From Halopiger aswanensis (lineage in GTDB: Archaea; Halobacteriota; Halobacteria; Halobacteriales; Natrialbaceae), in contig NZ_RAPO01000002.1 of the NCBI RefSeq assembly GCF_003610195.1, forward strand, positions 1,302,001 to 1,366,000: 64,000 nt of DNA, written 5' to 3'. Below the pieces are notes generated by a model. That model was not told where the DNA came from. It worked only from the letters and a program-made list of their open reading frames with translations, and made no database searches. A program made the translations under genes and the position numbers. Shown in pieces: positions 17,980 through 27,713 of this stretch; positions within the stretch are counted from its first letter, which is position 1, and each line of letters starts with the position of its first letter.

Positions 17980-19071
17980 ATGTACGATTTCGTCATTGTC
18001 GGCGTCGGCCCCGCCGGTGCGCGCTTCTCGAGGCGGGCCGCCGAGAAGGGTTACGACGTGCTGGCGTTAGAGCAGGGGACGATCGGCACCCCCCTGGCCT
18101 GCTCGGGCCACGTCAGCACCGACATCTGGGAGTTTACCGGCCGCGGCGCCCGCGATGACCTCTTTCAAAACGAGATCTACGGCGCCCGATTCCACGTCGG
18201 CGGCCCGCGCAGCGACGCCTATCCCTTCTACAAGCGCGAGGTCGCCTCGAACGTCATCGACCGCGTCGGGCTGGACCGCCACCTCGCGGACCTCGCCCGC
18301 GAGGCCGGCGCGGACGTCCGCGAGGAACACACCGTCACCGACGTCCGCGAGTACCACGATCGCGTCGAGGTCGTCGCGAACGGTCCCGACGGCGTCGTCA
18401 CCCACGAGGCCCGCATGGTCGCCGGCTGCGACGGCCCGCGCTCGAGGGTCCGGGACGAACTCGACCTTCCGGAACCCGACGAACTGCTCCACGGGGTGCT
18501 CGCCTTCTCCGAGGAGGCGGACGACCAGGACTTCGTCGACGTCCACCTCACCCCGCCAACGTTCTTCGCGTGGCGCATCCCCCGCGGCGACGCCGGCGTG
18601 GAGTACGGCCTCGCGGCCCCACCGGGCGTGCACGTGAACAAGCACTTCGAGGAACTGATCGACGGCTACGAGGTCGACGTCTCCCACCGCTGTTCCGGTG
18701 CGATCCCGATCGGGCCGCCGGATCGAGTCACCTCGAGACGCGGCTTCCTGCTCGGCGACGCGGCCGCCCAGACCAAGCCCTTTACCGGCGGCGGCATCCT
18801 CTACGGCATGACCGCCGCCGACCACGCCGCGCGGGAGATCGATCCCCAGCGGCCGACGACGCTGGCGGCCTACGAGCGCGCCTGGCGCGCCGACCTCGAG
18901 CGCGAGCAGGAACTGGCCCACTGGATCCGGCGGGCCTACTCGCTGCCGGAACCGGTCCAGCGGCTCGGTCTGGGTGCGCTGTCGGGCGAGATCGGCGTCC
19001 ACATGGATCGACCGACGTCGCTGCTCTCGGTGGATCACCTCCGGGCGATGCTCTCGCGGATGTGGCGCTGA
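17980..19071 (+). CDS. Geranylgeranyl reductase family FAD oxidoreductase
   Basis: 363 residues from ATG 17980 (GTG 17965 is five codons upstream). It has the Rossmann GVGPAGARFSRRAAEKGYDVLALEQ motif, GCDGPRSRVRDEL and GFLLGDAAAQTKPFTGGGI, the second FAD-binding motif. The family saturates geranylgeranyl chains of archaeal lipids or quinones. Which substrate this paralog uses is not visible. The flanking small membrane gene and MATE gene offer no pathway hint. Confidence 0.9.
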   Translation: MYDFVIVGVGPAGARFSRRAAEKGYDVLALEQGTIGTPLACSGHVSTDIWEFTGRGARDDLFQNEIYGARFHVGGPRSDAYPFYKREVASNVIDRVGLDRHLADLAREAGADVREEHTVTDVREYHDRVEVVANGPDGVVTHEARMVAGCDGPRSRVRDELDLPEPDELLHGVLAFSEEADDQDFVDVHLTPPTFFAWRIPRGDAGVEYGLAAPPGVHVNKHFEELIDGYEVDVSHRCSGAIPIGPPDRVTSRRGFLLGDAAAQTKPFTGGGILYGMTAADHAAREIDPQRPTTLAAYERAWRADLEREQELAHWIRRAYSLPEPVQRLGLGALSGEIGVHMDRPTSLLSVDHLRAMLSRMWR

Positions 19072-19188
19072 GTTTCGGGAGTGCCGGACGCGGTCAGGGT
19101 CGAGTCGTTCCAGACGCGGTCGGGGCCGAGCCGCGAGCCGTCGCGATCAAACCAAAGACCGAAGCCCGCCCTCACGAACACGCGACTA

Positions 19189-20613
19189 ATGACCGGAGGA
19201 GGGAGGGTCGTCGATCTCGTCGCCCGCACCCTCGAGCGAGCCGGGATCATCGACGCCGAGCGGTTCCGCCCGACGATGGAGCTGGCCTGGCCCCGGATCG
19301 TCACCGGCTTCGCCATCATGTCCAAGCAGACGGCCGATCTGGCGATGGTCGGAATCGCGGTCGGGACGGCCGGAACGGCGGGGCTGGCGTTCGCGCTCGC
19401 GTACTGGGAGATCGTCACGCTGGTCGGCCTCGGCCTCGCGGGCGGCACCGTCTCGCTCGTCTCGCAGAACTACGGCGGCGAGGCGACCGACCGCGCGTCG
19501 CTCGTCGTCACCCAGAGCGTGGTGCTCGCGGTCGCGATCGCGCTCCCGCTGGTGGCGGGCTTTCTCGTCTTCGCGGAGGAGTTGATCGGGTTGTTCGACG
19601 CCACGCCGGACTCACTCGCACACGGTAGCACCTACCTCGTCTTCGTCGCGCCCGCGGTCTGTTTCGAACTGTGCAATCTGATCGCCAGTCGGACGTACAC
19701 GGGCGTCGGCGACACGTACACGGAGATGGTCGTGCGGGCCGGTGGCGCAGCGTTGAACATCGTCCTCAGCGCCGCCTTCATCTTCGGCGCCGGGATGGGC
19801 GTCGCCGGCGCGGCGCTCGGCACGACGCTCTCGACCGGCTTCGTGACGGTCGTACTCGGCTGGGGGATGACCGGCCGCTCGTACGGCCGGCTCGGGATGG
19901 AGCCGAGCCCCGTCCCGATCACGCGGTCGGGCCCGTGGTTCGAGGCGTCGCTGGCGCGACAGTTGCTCGAGATCGCGACGCCGGAGATCGGCCGGCGGCT
20001 CGCGCAGGGGCTGATCGTCTTCCCGCTGCTGTGGGTCGCCGCGTCGTTCGGCCCGGTGATCGTCACCGCCGTCGAGGTCGGCCGGCGCGTCCGGAGCCTG
20101 ATCAACAGCATCAACTGGGGGATGGGGCTGGCCGCGAGTTCGCTGGTCGGTCAGCACCTCGGCGCGGACGAGGCCGACGAGGCCGGCGCGTACGGCGCGG
20201 CGATCGTCCGGCTCTCGGTCGCGATCTACGCCGTCGCGGCGGCGCTCGTCATCGTCTTCGCGGATCCGATCGCGAGCCTGTTCGTCGGCGCCGACGAGGT
20301 CGCCCAGGCCGGCGCGTTCGTCGCCGTCGGTGCCGTCAGTTCCATCGGCTTCGGGATCGACGGCACCGCAACCGGGGCGCTGCTGGGCGCGGGCGACACC
20401 CGCAAGCCGTTCGTCGCCTCGCTGCTCGGCCGGTACGCGTTCGCGCTCCCGGCCGCGGCGCTCGGGCTGGTTACGCCGCTCGGCATCGGCGGCCTCTACC
20501 TCGCCTTGCTGCTCGAGACGTACGTGCCGGCCGGAATCAACTACTGGCTGTTCCGGCGGGGCGACTGGCGAGCGGTGAGCCGGCGGTACCGGCCGTCCTC
20601 GGAGGCCGGGTAA
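19189..20613 (+). CDS. MATE-family efflux transporter
   Basis: 474 residues from ATG 19189; the frame extends upstream to 19081 in sequence that looks noncoding. Twelve hydrophobic segments fall in two homologous halves, with conserved pieces SKQTADLAMVG, YGGEATDRASLV and FGIDGTATGALLGAGDTRKPF. MATE proteins export cationic or organic compounds by Na+ or H+ antiport. Its stop is 7 bases from the convergent FAD oxidoreductase gene. Confidence 0.92.
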   Translation: MTGGGRVVDLVARTLERAGIIDAERFRPTMELAWPRIVTGFAIMSKQTADLAMVGIAVGTAGTAGLAFALAYWEIVTLVGLGLAGGTVSLVSQNYGGEATDRASLVVTQSVVLAVAIALPLVAGFLVFAEELIGLFDATPDSLAHGSTYLVFVAPAVCFELCNLIASRTYTGVGDTYTEMVVRAGGAALNIVLSAAFIFGAGMGVAGAALGTTLSTGFVTVVLGWGMTGRSYGRLGMEPSPVPITRSGPWFEASLARQLLEIATPEIGRRLAQGLIVFPLLWVAASFGPVIVTAVEVGRRVRSLINSINWGMGLAASSLVGQHLGADEADEAGAYGAAIVRLSVAIYAVAAALVIVFADPIASLFVGADEVAQAGAFVAVGAVSSIGFGIDGTATGALLGAGDTRKPFVASLLGRYAFALPAAALGLVTPLGIGGLYLALLLETYVPAGINYWLFRRGDWRAVSRRYRPSSEAG

Positions 20614-20620
20614 CGGCGAC

Positions 20621-22060
20621 TCAGGCGGTCCGCGGGGGAACGGACGCGCGCGTTCGGAACACGTTCTCCGGATCGTACTCGGTTTTGACGTCGACCAGCC
20701 GCTCGTAGTTGTCGCCGAACGTCGCCCGCGCGGGGTCGTCCTCCTCGTTCAGCCCCGGGAAGTTACCGTAGCGGCCGGCCGCGACCGACAGGGCCCCTAC
20801 GTCGGCGATCGCGTCCCGCGCCCAGGCGACGTTCGCGTCGTCGTCGGCCGGGTCTTCCCAGTTGGCCTCGACGGTGAGCATGTACGGCTTGTCGCGGTGC
20901 CAGAACGCGGTTGCGTCCTGCGGCACGTCGGCGACCGCCCCGTCTAAGTGCCAGAGGTCGATCGTCGAGAGCGGCGAGGGTGAAGCCTCGTTGTACCGGA
21001 TCATCAGGTCGCGGACGTCCTCCGTGACCGCCTCGAGGTAGATCGACTTCCAGTAGTAGCGCAGTCCGTCGGGGTAGTCCTCGTCGAGCATCGACTGCAG
21101 GTCGACGAACGGCATCGGCCCGCTGAAGTCGGCGATCGGCGTCGCGGCCGTCAGCAGCGGCTCGAAGACCCCCTCGGCGTCCGCGGGGGCGGGGTCGCCG
21201 CGGTACGAGCCGAGCATGGCGACGGCCGGTTCGCCCCACTGTTCCTCGGGGAACTCCTCGAGGGGCGGCACGTGGGCGGTGAACGCGAGGACGCCGGCCT
21301 CGCGCGGGCCCTCGGCGGTCCACTCGAGGTAGCGCTCGAAGACCGCGTCCGTGTCATCAGCGTGGAACCACGCGAAGAGCACCGCCACCTCGGGGCCGAC
21401 CTCGTAGCAGTCGAACTCGAAGGACGTGACGACGCCCAGCGCGCCGCCGCTACCGCGGATCCCCCAGAAGAGGTCCGCGTTCTCGTCCTCGCTCGCGGTT
21501 CGAACCCGCCCGTCGGCGGTCACCACGTCGACCGAGCGGAGGGTGTCGAGCGACAGCCCGTACTCGCGGCTCAGGTGGCCGTAGCCGCCGTTGAGCGTCA
21601 GCCCGGCGACGCCGGTCTGCGAGACGGCCCCCAGCGGCGTCGCGAGGCCGAACAGCTGGGTCTCGCGGTCGACGTCGCCCAGCGTCGCCCCGCCCTCGAC
21701 CCGGACCGTCCGCTCGTCGGGATCGACTCGGACGCCGTTCATCGGCTCGAGGTCGACGACGAGGCCGCCGTCGCGGACGGCCGTCCCCGCGACGTTGTGG
21801 CCGCCGCCCCGGACCGTCAGCGGCAGTCCCTGATCGCGGGCGAAGTCCACCGCCGCGACGACGTCGGCGACGCCGGTACAGCGGGCGACGATCGCGGGGT
21901 ATCGGTCGATCATTCCGTTCCAGACCCGTCGGTCCTCGTCGTACGCCGGATCCGACGGACGGATCACGTCGCCGGCGAACGCAGCTTCGAACGACCGAAC
22001 CGCGCTTCCCGGAACGTTTTCGAACGCTTCCTCACCGGGTGTTTTGTGTACTGTTCCCAT
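20621..22060 (-). CDS. FAD-linked oxidoreductase, berberine-bridge-enzyme type (copy 1)
   Basis: 479 residues. The PCMH-type FAD domain has LPLTVRGGGHNVAGTAV, whose His is the usual covalent FAD-attachment site, then GGYGHLSREYGLSLDTL and SEDENADLFWGIRGSG. The C-terminal BBE motif is near FGDNYERLVDVKTEYDPENVF. The family oxidises sugars, alcohols or alkaloid-like compounds. It is divergently transcribed from a paralog at 22281. A TATA-like TTTATC lies about 27 bases upstream of the ATG. Confidence 0.92.
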   Translation of the reverse strand: MGTVHKTPGEEAFENVPGSAVRSFEAAFAGDVIRPSDPAYDEDRRVWNGMIDRYPAIVARCTGVADVVAAVDFARDQGLPLTVRGGGHNVAGTAVRDGGLVVDLEPMNGVRVDPDERTVRVEGGATLGDVDRETQLFGLATPLGAVSQTGVAGLTLNGGYGHLSREYGLSLDTLRSVDVVTADGRVRTASEDENADLFWGIRGSGGALGVVTSFEFDCYEVGPEVAVLFAWFHADDTDAVFERYLEWTAEGPREAGVLAFTAHVPPLEEFPEEQWGEPAVAMLGSYRGDPAPADAEGVFEPLLTAATPIADFSGPMPFVDLQSMLDEDYPDGLRYYWKSIYLEAVTEDVRDLMIRYNEASPSPLSTIDLWHLDGAVADVPQDATAFWHRDKPYMLTVEANWEDPADDDANVAWARDAIADVGALSVAAGRYGNFPGLNEEDDPARATFGDNYERLVDVKTEYDPENVFRTRASVPPRTA

Positions 22061-22083
22061 AAGACACGGTACGCCGGCGGTTA

Positions 22084-22097
22084 CGATAAACTAGTTT
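22084..22097 (-). promoter_or_regulatory. TATA box plus AAACTAGTTT palindrome
   Basis: TTTATCG (minus strand, 22084-22090) is at TATA distance from the ATG at 22060, and the perfect 10-bp palindrome AAACTAGTTT (22088-22097) overlaps its upstream side. A regulator of the divergent oxidoreductase pair could bind here. Confidence 0.4.
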
Positions 22098-22280
22098 GGC
22101 CGTTTACACGACGGTCTCCCGCTCGGATATGACGGGTGAGCGACGGACGGAGACGCGGTGCCGGCGCTCCCGGACGAACCGATCTACGCTGCGCTCGAGA
22201 GCGTCCCGGCCGCGATCATATCTTAATTATTAATTATGTAATCTATATCGCCGTCGGCGGCCTATCTCTATCGAGGGACG

Positions 22281-23678
22281 ATGGCAGTAACTACCACACC
22301 CGTAGACGACGGTGCATTGGACGGATTCGGCGAGCGCCTGCACGGCGACTTGCTTCGACCCGCGGATTCGAACTACGACGAGGCGCGACGGATCTGGAAC
22401 GGCATGATCGATCGGCACCCGACGGCGATCGTCCGCGCGAGAGGCGTGTCTGACGTGATCGCGACGGTGGACTTCGCCCGCGAACGCGATCTGTTGCTGG
22501 CGATCCGCGGCGGCGGGCACCACATCGCCGGGAACGCGGTCTGCGACGACGGACTGATGCTCGATTGCTCCGCGATGCGGTCGGTGCAGGTCGATCCGGA
22601 GCGCCGGACGGCCCGCGTCGAACCGGGCGCGACGCTCGCCGATATGGATCACGAGACGCAGGCGTTCGGGTTGGCGACCCCGCTCGGGATCAACTCGACG
22701 ACCGGGGTCGCCGGCCTGACGCTGGGCGGGGGCTTCGGCTGGCTCACTCGCAAGTACGGCATGACCGTCGACAACCTCCGCGCGGTCGATATCGTCACCG
22801 CGGACGGCGAACTGCGCCGCGCGAGCGAGGACGAGAACGCGGACCTCTTCTGGGGGGTCCGCGGCGGCGGGGGCAACTTCGGCGTGGTGACGTCGTTCGA
22901 GTTCGACCTTCACGAGGTAGGACCGGAGGTGCTCGCGGGACCGATCGTCTACCGGGGAGAGGACGCGGCGGACGTCCTCCGACACGTCCGCGACTTCAAC
23001 GAGGACGCGCCGGACGAGTCGACGGTCTGGATGGTCCTCCGAAAGGCGCCGCCGCTCCCGTTCCTCCCGGAGGACGTCCACGGCGTCGGCGTCGTCATCG
23101 TCGTCGCGTTCTACGCCGGCGATACGAAGGAGGGCGAGGACGTGCTGGCTCCGCTCCGGGAGTTCGGCGAGCCGATCGCCGACGCCGTCGGGCCACAGTC
23201 CTACGCCGAATTCCAGCAGTCGTTCGATCCGTTGCTCACCGAGGGCGCCCGCAACTACTGGAAGTCCCACCTCTTCGAGGACCTCTCCGACGACGCCATC
23301 GACACGGCCGTCGAGTACGCGGAGACGCTTCCGTCGCCGCTCTCGGAGATCTTCTTCGGGCAGGTCGGCGGCGCGATGGCGCGGGTTCCGGCGGACGCGA
23401 CCGCCTACCCCCACCGCGACGCCGAGTACGGGATGAACGTCCACACGCGCTGGGAGGAGCCGGCCGACGACGACCGCTGTATCGCGTGGGCCAGGGAGTT
23501 CTTCGACGCCATGGCGCCGCACGCGACCGGCGGCGTCTACGTGAACTTCGTCAGCGAGCGGGCGGGCGAGGAGTCCGTCGCCTACGGCGAGAACTACGAC
23601 CGATTGGCCGCCCTCAAGGCGGAGTACGATCCGACGAACCTGTTCCGAATGAACCAGAACGTCGAACCGGCCGCGTGA
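22281..23678 (+). CDS. FAD-linked oxidoreductase, berberine-bridge-enzyme type (copy 2)
   Basis: 465 residues. It shares with copy 1 the blocks RRIWNGMIDRHP, AIRGGGHHIAGNAV (FAD-linking His), GGGFGWLTRKYGMTVDNL and SEDENADLFWGVRGGGG, and ends in a BBE domain with YGENYDRLAALKAEYDPTNLF. Sequence similarity and head-to-head position suggest duplication of one ancestor. An AT-rich tract (22214-22250) provides the promoter. Substrate unknown. Confidence 0.92.
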   Translation: MAVTTTPVDDGALDGFGERLHGDLLRPADSNYDEARRIWNGMIDRHPTAIVRARGVSDVIATVDFARERDLLLAIRGGGHHIAGNAVCDDGLMLDCSAMRSVQVDPERRTARVEPGATLADMDHETQAFGLATPLGINSTTGVAGLTLGGGFGWLTRKYGMTVDNLRAVDIVTADGELRRASEDENADLFWGVRGGGGNFGVVTSFEFDLHEVGPEVLAGPIVYRGEDAADVLRHVRDFNEDAPDESTVWMVLRKAPPLPFLPEDVHGVGVVIVVAFYAGDTKEGEDVLAPLREFGEPIADAVGPQSYAEFQQSFDPLLTEGARNYWKSHLFEDLSDDAIDTAVEYAETLPSPLSEIFFGQVGGAMARVPADATAYPHRDAEYGMNVHTRWEEPADDDRCIAWAREFFDAMAPHATGGVYVNFVSERAGEESVAYGENYDRLAALKAEYDPTNLFRMNQNVEPAA

Positions 23679-23810
23679 CCGGCGGTTGGAGGCGACGGCG
23701 CGTCGCCGAGAACGCGACGCCTACCGCCGCCCTTCGTCAAGTGGTACTCGAGGCCCGCCGATCGGTTCGCCGCGGGTGACGATTATCACGCCGGCGAACG
23801 ATCGGATCGT

Positions 23811-24008
23811 ATGAACGACGCAACGGTACCGACGAACGACGAGAACGAGGACGACGAAACCGACGAGGCCAACCTCGGCGTCGGTATCGCAATCGGCGTG
23901 TCGATCGGCGTCGCCATCGGCACGGCGAGCGACAATCTGGCACTGTGGCTGCCGGTGGGTGTCGCCCTCGGCGTCGCGGTCGGCGCGGGCTGGAACGCAC
24001 GCGAGTGA
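23811..24008 (+). CDS. Small glycine-zipper membrane protein
   Basis: 65 residues: an acidic N-terminal half (Asp/Glu/Asn-rich) then GVGIAIGVSIGVAIGTASDNLALWLPVGVALGVAVGAG, two helices built of GxxxG-like repeats. Such glycine-zipper proteins pack tightly in membranes and have no known enzymatic role. It is convergent with the DUF389 gene, whose stop is 8 bases away. Confidence 0.72.
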   Translation: MNDATVPTNDENEDDETDEANLGVGIAIGVSIGVAIGTASDNLALWLPVGVALGVAVGAGWNARE

Positions 24009-24015
24009 GCGACGA

Positions 24016-25371
24016 TCACGATCCGCCGGCGTTCCGGACCGACGCCTGCTGCGTCTCCGCGTCACTCGCCGTTCCGTCGCCGCGCTCCTCGCTCACGACG
24101 TACTGCACCTCGACGACCAGCGATCCGTCGCCGTGGGGTCGGATCTCCTCGTAGAGTCGGTCCGCCAGTCCCGGCTCCGGGCCGGGCTCGTTACTCGAGA
24201 CCGTGACGACCACGCGGTCGACCGACTGAATCGGATAATTGCCGTCGAGTTCGACCGCGACGTCTTCGACCTCGAGGTGATCGTACGCCGGGTCCGCGAG
24301 CACTCGCTGGACCTCCTCCTCGGTCGCCGACTCGAGTTCGGTCGTCTGGAAGTCGACCAGCGTCACGCCCGCAAGCGGCGCGGCGAGTGCCAGCAGCGCG
24401 ACGCCGAAGATCGTCGCGTAGACGTAGGTCGGCCGTCTGGTTGGCGACACTTCGAACAGTCCCTGCGGGCGGTAGCCGGCGACCCACAGCGTGCCCAGCG
24501 CGGCGAGATTGATCGAGAGCAGGTTGACGACCACGAGCGCAGCGGCGCCGATCGCCGCGCCGTACATCCCCCAGGCGACGGTGATCCCGACCGCGGCGGA
24601 GGGCGGGATCAGCGCCGCCGCAATCATCACGCCGACGATCGCCTCCGAGAAGCCCCGCGTGAGACTCAGGATGCCGGCGATGCCGGCGCCGAGCGCCACC
24701 GCCAGCGAGAACAGGTTCGGGGCGACCCGCTCCTCGAGTTCCGTCGCGGCGACGATGTCGATCCCCGCCGGCTCGAGGCCGGCCATGCGGGCGAGGACGG
24801 CGAGGCCGATCGAGGCGACGACGACCGCTGTCACGCCGATCGCCTGGTAGGCGAAGCCCGTGCGCTTGAGCCGGTCGTCGCCGGTGACGATACCGACGTT
24901 GGCGGCCAGCGCCGGGCCGAGCAGCGGGGCGATGACCATCGCTCCGATCACGACCGCGGGCGAGTCAGAGAGCAAGCCGGCGGTGGCGACGACGGCGCTG
25001 ATGAGCAGCATGACGGCGTAGATCGAAAAGGGTGGCGTGAGTTCGTCGGCTTTCGTCCGCAGCACCTGCCGCGAGGTGCGCGAGCCCTTCTTCCCGCCGC
25101 GGCTGTACTGGTCCCGCAGCGTCGAAAACTCCTCGGAGATGACCGTCTCGGCGTTGATCACGACGACGCTCGCCTCGTCGCCGATGCCGGCCCGTCGGAG
25201 CCGGTCGAGCACCGGTTCGACGGCCCGCGTCGGCAGCGGGAAGCGGACGACCGCGGTGTACCCTCTCCCGCTGGTCTCGTCGCTGACGACGTAGTCGATC
25301 CCTTCGTCCTCGAGAACGTCGAGCACGGCCCGGCGTTTGCCCTCCGGGACCGTGATCTCGAGATAGCGCAT
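24016..25371 (-). CDS. DUF389 family membrane protein (TIGR00341-type)
   Basis: 451 residues. A soluble N-terminal domain (1-110: MRYLEITVPEGKRRAVLDVL, with an ACT-like look) is followed by about eight hydrophobic helices. SAVVATAGLLSDSPAVVIGAMVIAPLLGP is the DUF389 hallmark. A soluble beta-rich C-terminal domain holds LVDFQTTELESATEEE. The acidic linker and Gly-rich helices fit a transporter or channel of unknown substrate. Well conserved in archaea. Confidence 0.9.
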   Translation of the reverse strand: MRYLEITVPEGKRRAVLDVLEDEGIDYVVSDETSGRGYTAVVRFPLPTRAVEPVLDRLRRAGIGDEASVVVINAETVISEEFSTLRDQYSRGGKKGSRTSRQVLRTKADELTPPFSIYAVMLLISAVVATAGLLSDSPAVVIGAMVIAPLLGPALAANVGIVTGDDRLKRTGFAYQAIGVTAVVVASIGLAVLARMAGLEPAGIDIVAATELEERVAPNLFSLAVALGAGIAGILSLTRGFSEAIVGVMIAAALIPPSAAVGITVAWGMYGAAIGAAALVVVNLLSINLAALGTLWVAGYRPQGLFEVSPTRRPTYVYATIFGVALLALAAPLAGVTLVDFQTTELESATEEEVQRVLADPAYDHLEVEDVAVELDGNYPIQSVDRVVVTVSSNEPGPEPGLADRLYEEIRPHGDGSLVVEVQYVVSEERGDGTASDAETQQASVRNAGGS

Positions 25372-25521
25372 ATCGGGGGATCCACGGAGTCGCGGATAGT
25401 ACTGCGGTCGGCAGCGGACGGGGACGTCTCGAGGACGGCCCCGAACCGGAGTAGAGGGGGATATCTGGTACGGGACGGCAGCGAAAACAGAACGGGGAGC
25501 GAGATCGGAGACGACCGGCCG

Positions 25522-25947
25522 TTAGTGATCCGTGCCGACGATGCCACACGCGATCGCGTCGGGATCGACGATTTCCTCGCCGTCGACCGCGTTCGGATCC
25601 AACACCAGCACCGTGTCGTCCGGCATCTCGTCCTCGATCTGCACCGCACAGCCCAGCACGTCCTCGAGTTCGTCGACGTCGTCGAGGTCGAAATCGCGCT
25701 CGAGGAGGAGTTCAGCGTTGGCCCGCGAGATGACGAACGCGAGTTCGCCCGGCGCAGTGCCCTCGCTTTCTTCTGCCTCGAGCAGCGTCGACAGCGAGTC
25801 GGCGCTGATGTCCTCGAGCGAGCGGATCGTCACCCGCTCGGTGTCGGAGCCGGGCGCGTTGTCGGACTGGGTGCGCAGCCGCGCGGACAGTTCCTCGAAA
25901 TCGGTTCCCGTGTCGATCGGCGGATCGCCGCTCGTACTCGAGCCCAT
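25522..25947 (-). CDS. Conserved haloarchaeal protein (DUF5779-like), unknown function
   Basis: 141 residues, strongly acidic. The core VTIRSLEDISADSLSTLLEA and LAFVISRANAELLLERDFDLDDV looks like an alpha/beta fold, followed by DDTVLVLDPNAVDGEEIVDPDAIACG. There are no cysteine pairs, signal or helices. The family name is from memory. It stands alone between the DUF389 and YgfZ-like genes, both on the same strand. Confidence 0.72.
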   Translation of the reverse strand: MGSSTSGDPPIDTGTDFEELSARLRTQSDNAPGSDTERVTIRSLEDISADSLSTLLEAEESEGTAPGELAFVISRANAELLLERDFDLDDVDELEDVLGCAVQIEDEMPDDTVLVLDPNAVDGEEIVDPDAIACGIVGTDH

Positions 25948-26046
25948 ACCGGGCGTCCGCGGGCGCCGTCCTTGACGGTGGGGCCGGCCAGTTCCGGGCG
26001 GTCCGGCTGTCTGGCTGTCCGACCCCGGCTCGCCGGGCGGCGTCCG

Positions 26047-27171
26047 CTACCGGTACACCGGCAGCCGGTCCGACTGATCGGAGCCCTCGTAGAACGGGAG
26101 TTCAGTTCGAGTCGCAGGCACCTCTTCGCCGCCGACTCGGACCGTCAGGTCGTCGCTCTCGAGGCCGTAGTCGACGAGCGCGAGCGCGATAACCGACTCG
26201 AGCAGCGGGCTCTCGCCGGCGCGGGTGACCTCGCCGACGGAGGCGTCGCCGTCGAAGACCGCAGCGCCGGACTCGGGGATTCGGGACGGCTCGCTCTCGT
26301 CGTCCTCGCTCGCAGCCGCCTCCTCGAGCGTCAGCCCGATCAGTCGGCGGCTCGGCTGCCCCTGATTCTCGACGCGGGAGACGACTTCCTGGCCGACGTA
26401 ACAGCCCTTCTCGAAGTCCAGCGCGTTCCGGAGACCGAGCACGTTCGGCACCGTCCCCTCGAGTTCGGTCGCGAAGAGCGGCGACCCGGCCTCGAGCGTG
26501 AGGGACTCCCAGGTTCGGTAGCCGAAGGGGGCGGCGTTCAGCCCCTGCGTCAGAAGGATGTCGTAGACCGCCTCGGCCTCCTCGGCCGCACAGATGACCT
26601 CGTAGCTCTCCTCGCCGGTGAGCGCGTCGGTGCGGATGACGGTAACCCCGGTGTCGCCCATCGTCCCGCGGACGAACGAGTAGCGCTCGTCGGGCGAGGC
26701 CGCACCGTTGAGCACGCTGGCGATCTTCTCGGTCGCGTGCGGACCGTGGATCCCGAAGATCGCGTAGTCGTCGGTCGCGAGTCGGATGTCGACGTCCTGG
26801 ATGAACACCTTCTCGGACCAGTCCTCGACCAGCGGCTTGGCCTTCGTCGGCGGCGTAAAGAGCAGGAGTCGCTCGCCGGCGTTGTAGACGTACATTTCGA
26901 CCTCGATACCGCCCTGCGGGTCGAGCACGAGCGCGTAACAGCCCCGGCCGTCCTCGGCCGGGACGCGGTTCGAGACGACGTTATCGACGTACTCGAGGCG
27001 GTCTTCGCCCTCGACGACCACGACCCCGTAGGCCAGCTCGAGCAGGCCGACGCCGTTGCGGACGGCGCGGTGGGTGCGCTCGGGGCGGCCGAAGTGTTCG
27101 ACGATCGTCCGGCCGTCCCGCTCGCCGAATTCGGCCCCGTGATCGGCGTGGACGGATTCGATGACAGTCAT
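26047..27171 (-). CDS. YgfZ/GcvT-like folate-binding protein
   Basis: 374 residues. The signature KGCYVGQEV (folate-dependent YgfZ motif with its Cys) and the aminomethyltransferase-like blocks VGLLELAYGVVVVEGEDRLEYV and ALDFEKGC identify it. YgfZ proteins use tetrahydrofolate to help Fe-S cluster enzymes; GcvT itself belongs to the glycine cleavage system. No gcvH/P gene is nearby, so the YgfZ role is preferred. An acidic insert (EEAAASEDDESEPS) separates the two halves. Confidence 0.87.
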   Translation of the reverse strand: MTVIESVHADHGAEFGERDGRTIVEHFGRPERTHRAVRNGVGLLELAYGVVVVEGEDRLEYVDNVVSNRVPAEDGRGCYALVLDPQGGIEVEMYVYNAGERLLLFTPPTKAKPLVEDWSEKVFIQDVDIRLATDDYAIFGIHGPHATEKIASVLNGAASPDERYSFVRGTMGDTGVTVIRTDALTGEESYEVICAAEEAEAVYDILLTQGLNAAPFGYRTWESLTLEAGSPLFATELEGTVPNVLGLRNALDFEKGCYVGQEVVSRVENQGQPSRRLIGLTLEEAAASEDDESEPSRIPESGAAVFDGDASVGEVTRAGESPLLESVIALALVDYGLESDDLTVRVGGEEVPATRTELPFYEGSDQSDRLPVYR

Positions 27172-27226
27172 AGCTACTAGCTGGGGCCTGCGCCCCTCAG
27201 GCGTTTCGATTCGATACTCGAACCCC

Positions 27227-27526
27227 TCAAAATGGGAGTCGGTCGCGCAACCACTCGCTGATCGATTGCTCGTCCGCTTCGTCCGTCGGCGCCTCGGGGA
27301 CCACCCGCTCGTCGGGCTTGATCACCGTCTCGCCGGCGTTCTTCTCGACGACGATCAGATCGTCGTCTTTCAGCGTCGAGAGGGCCTCCTCGAGGTCGTC
27401 GATGTCGGTCTCGACGGCGGCTCGAAGTTCGAACACGGTCATCCCGTCGTCGGCGCGATCGACGAGTTCGTCGAGGACCGCGACCTCCGTCCCCTCCCGG
27501 TCGCGGAACTCCCGCTTTGCTCTCAT
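27227..27526 (-). CDS. Small winged-helix-like protein (DUF6432-like)
   Basis: 99 residues from ATG 27526; the longer frame from 27880 is not coding-like upstream. MTVFELRAAVETDIDDLEEALSTLKDDDLIVVEKNAGETV is a MarR-type recognition helix and wing. The C-terminus is acidic with an EWLRDRLPF end. DNA binding is likely but no target is visible. The YgfZ gene starts 55 bases away on the same strand. Confidence 0.72.
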   Translation of the reverse strand: MRAKREFRDREGTEVAVLDELVDRADDGMTVFELRAAVETDIDDLEEALSTLKDDDLIVVEKNAGETVIKPDERVVPEAPTDEADEQSISEWLRDRLPF

Positions 27527-27713
27527 CCGTTCGGGTATTCGACGACCCGGGATTTGACGTTTGCCGTTCTCACAAACGATCGGACCGATTCCTCCACGGA
27601 TCGTTCGGCGAGCCACCCCGATCTGGGCAAAAGTACCTGACAGCGAGGATGCGCGTGGCCGCCACCTGTTCGGGCGAGAACGTGACAAGAGACCGGAGAT
27701 TCCGGGCGGTATG

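Noticed and set aside
22214-22250. Shared ATCTTAATTAT string with 11535-11545
   Set aside because: Both are AT-rich promoter tracts and 11 bases of low-complexity sequence are not enough to claim a common regulator site.
23959-27180. A 1073-codon open frame on the plus strand across the DUF389, DUF5779-like and YgfZ-like genes
   Set aside because: It is antisense to three well-supported genes and results from GC-rich codon usage with few stops; its translation is Arg/Asp/Val-rich without any domain.
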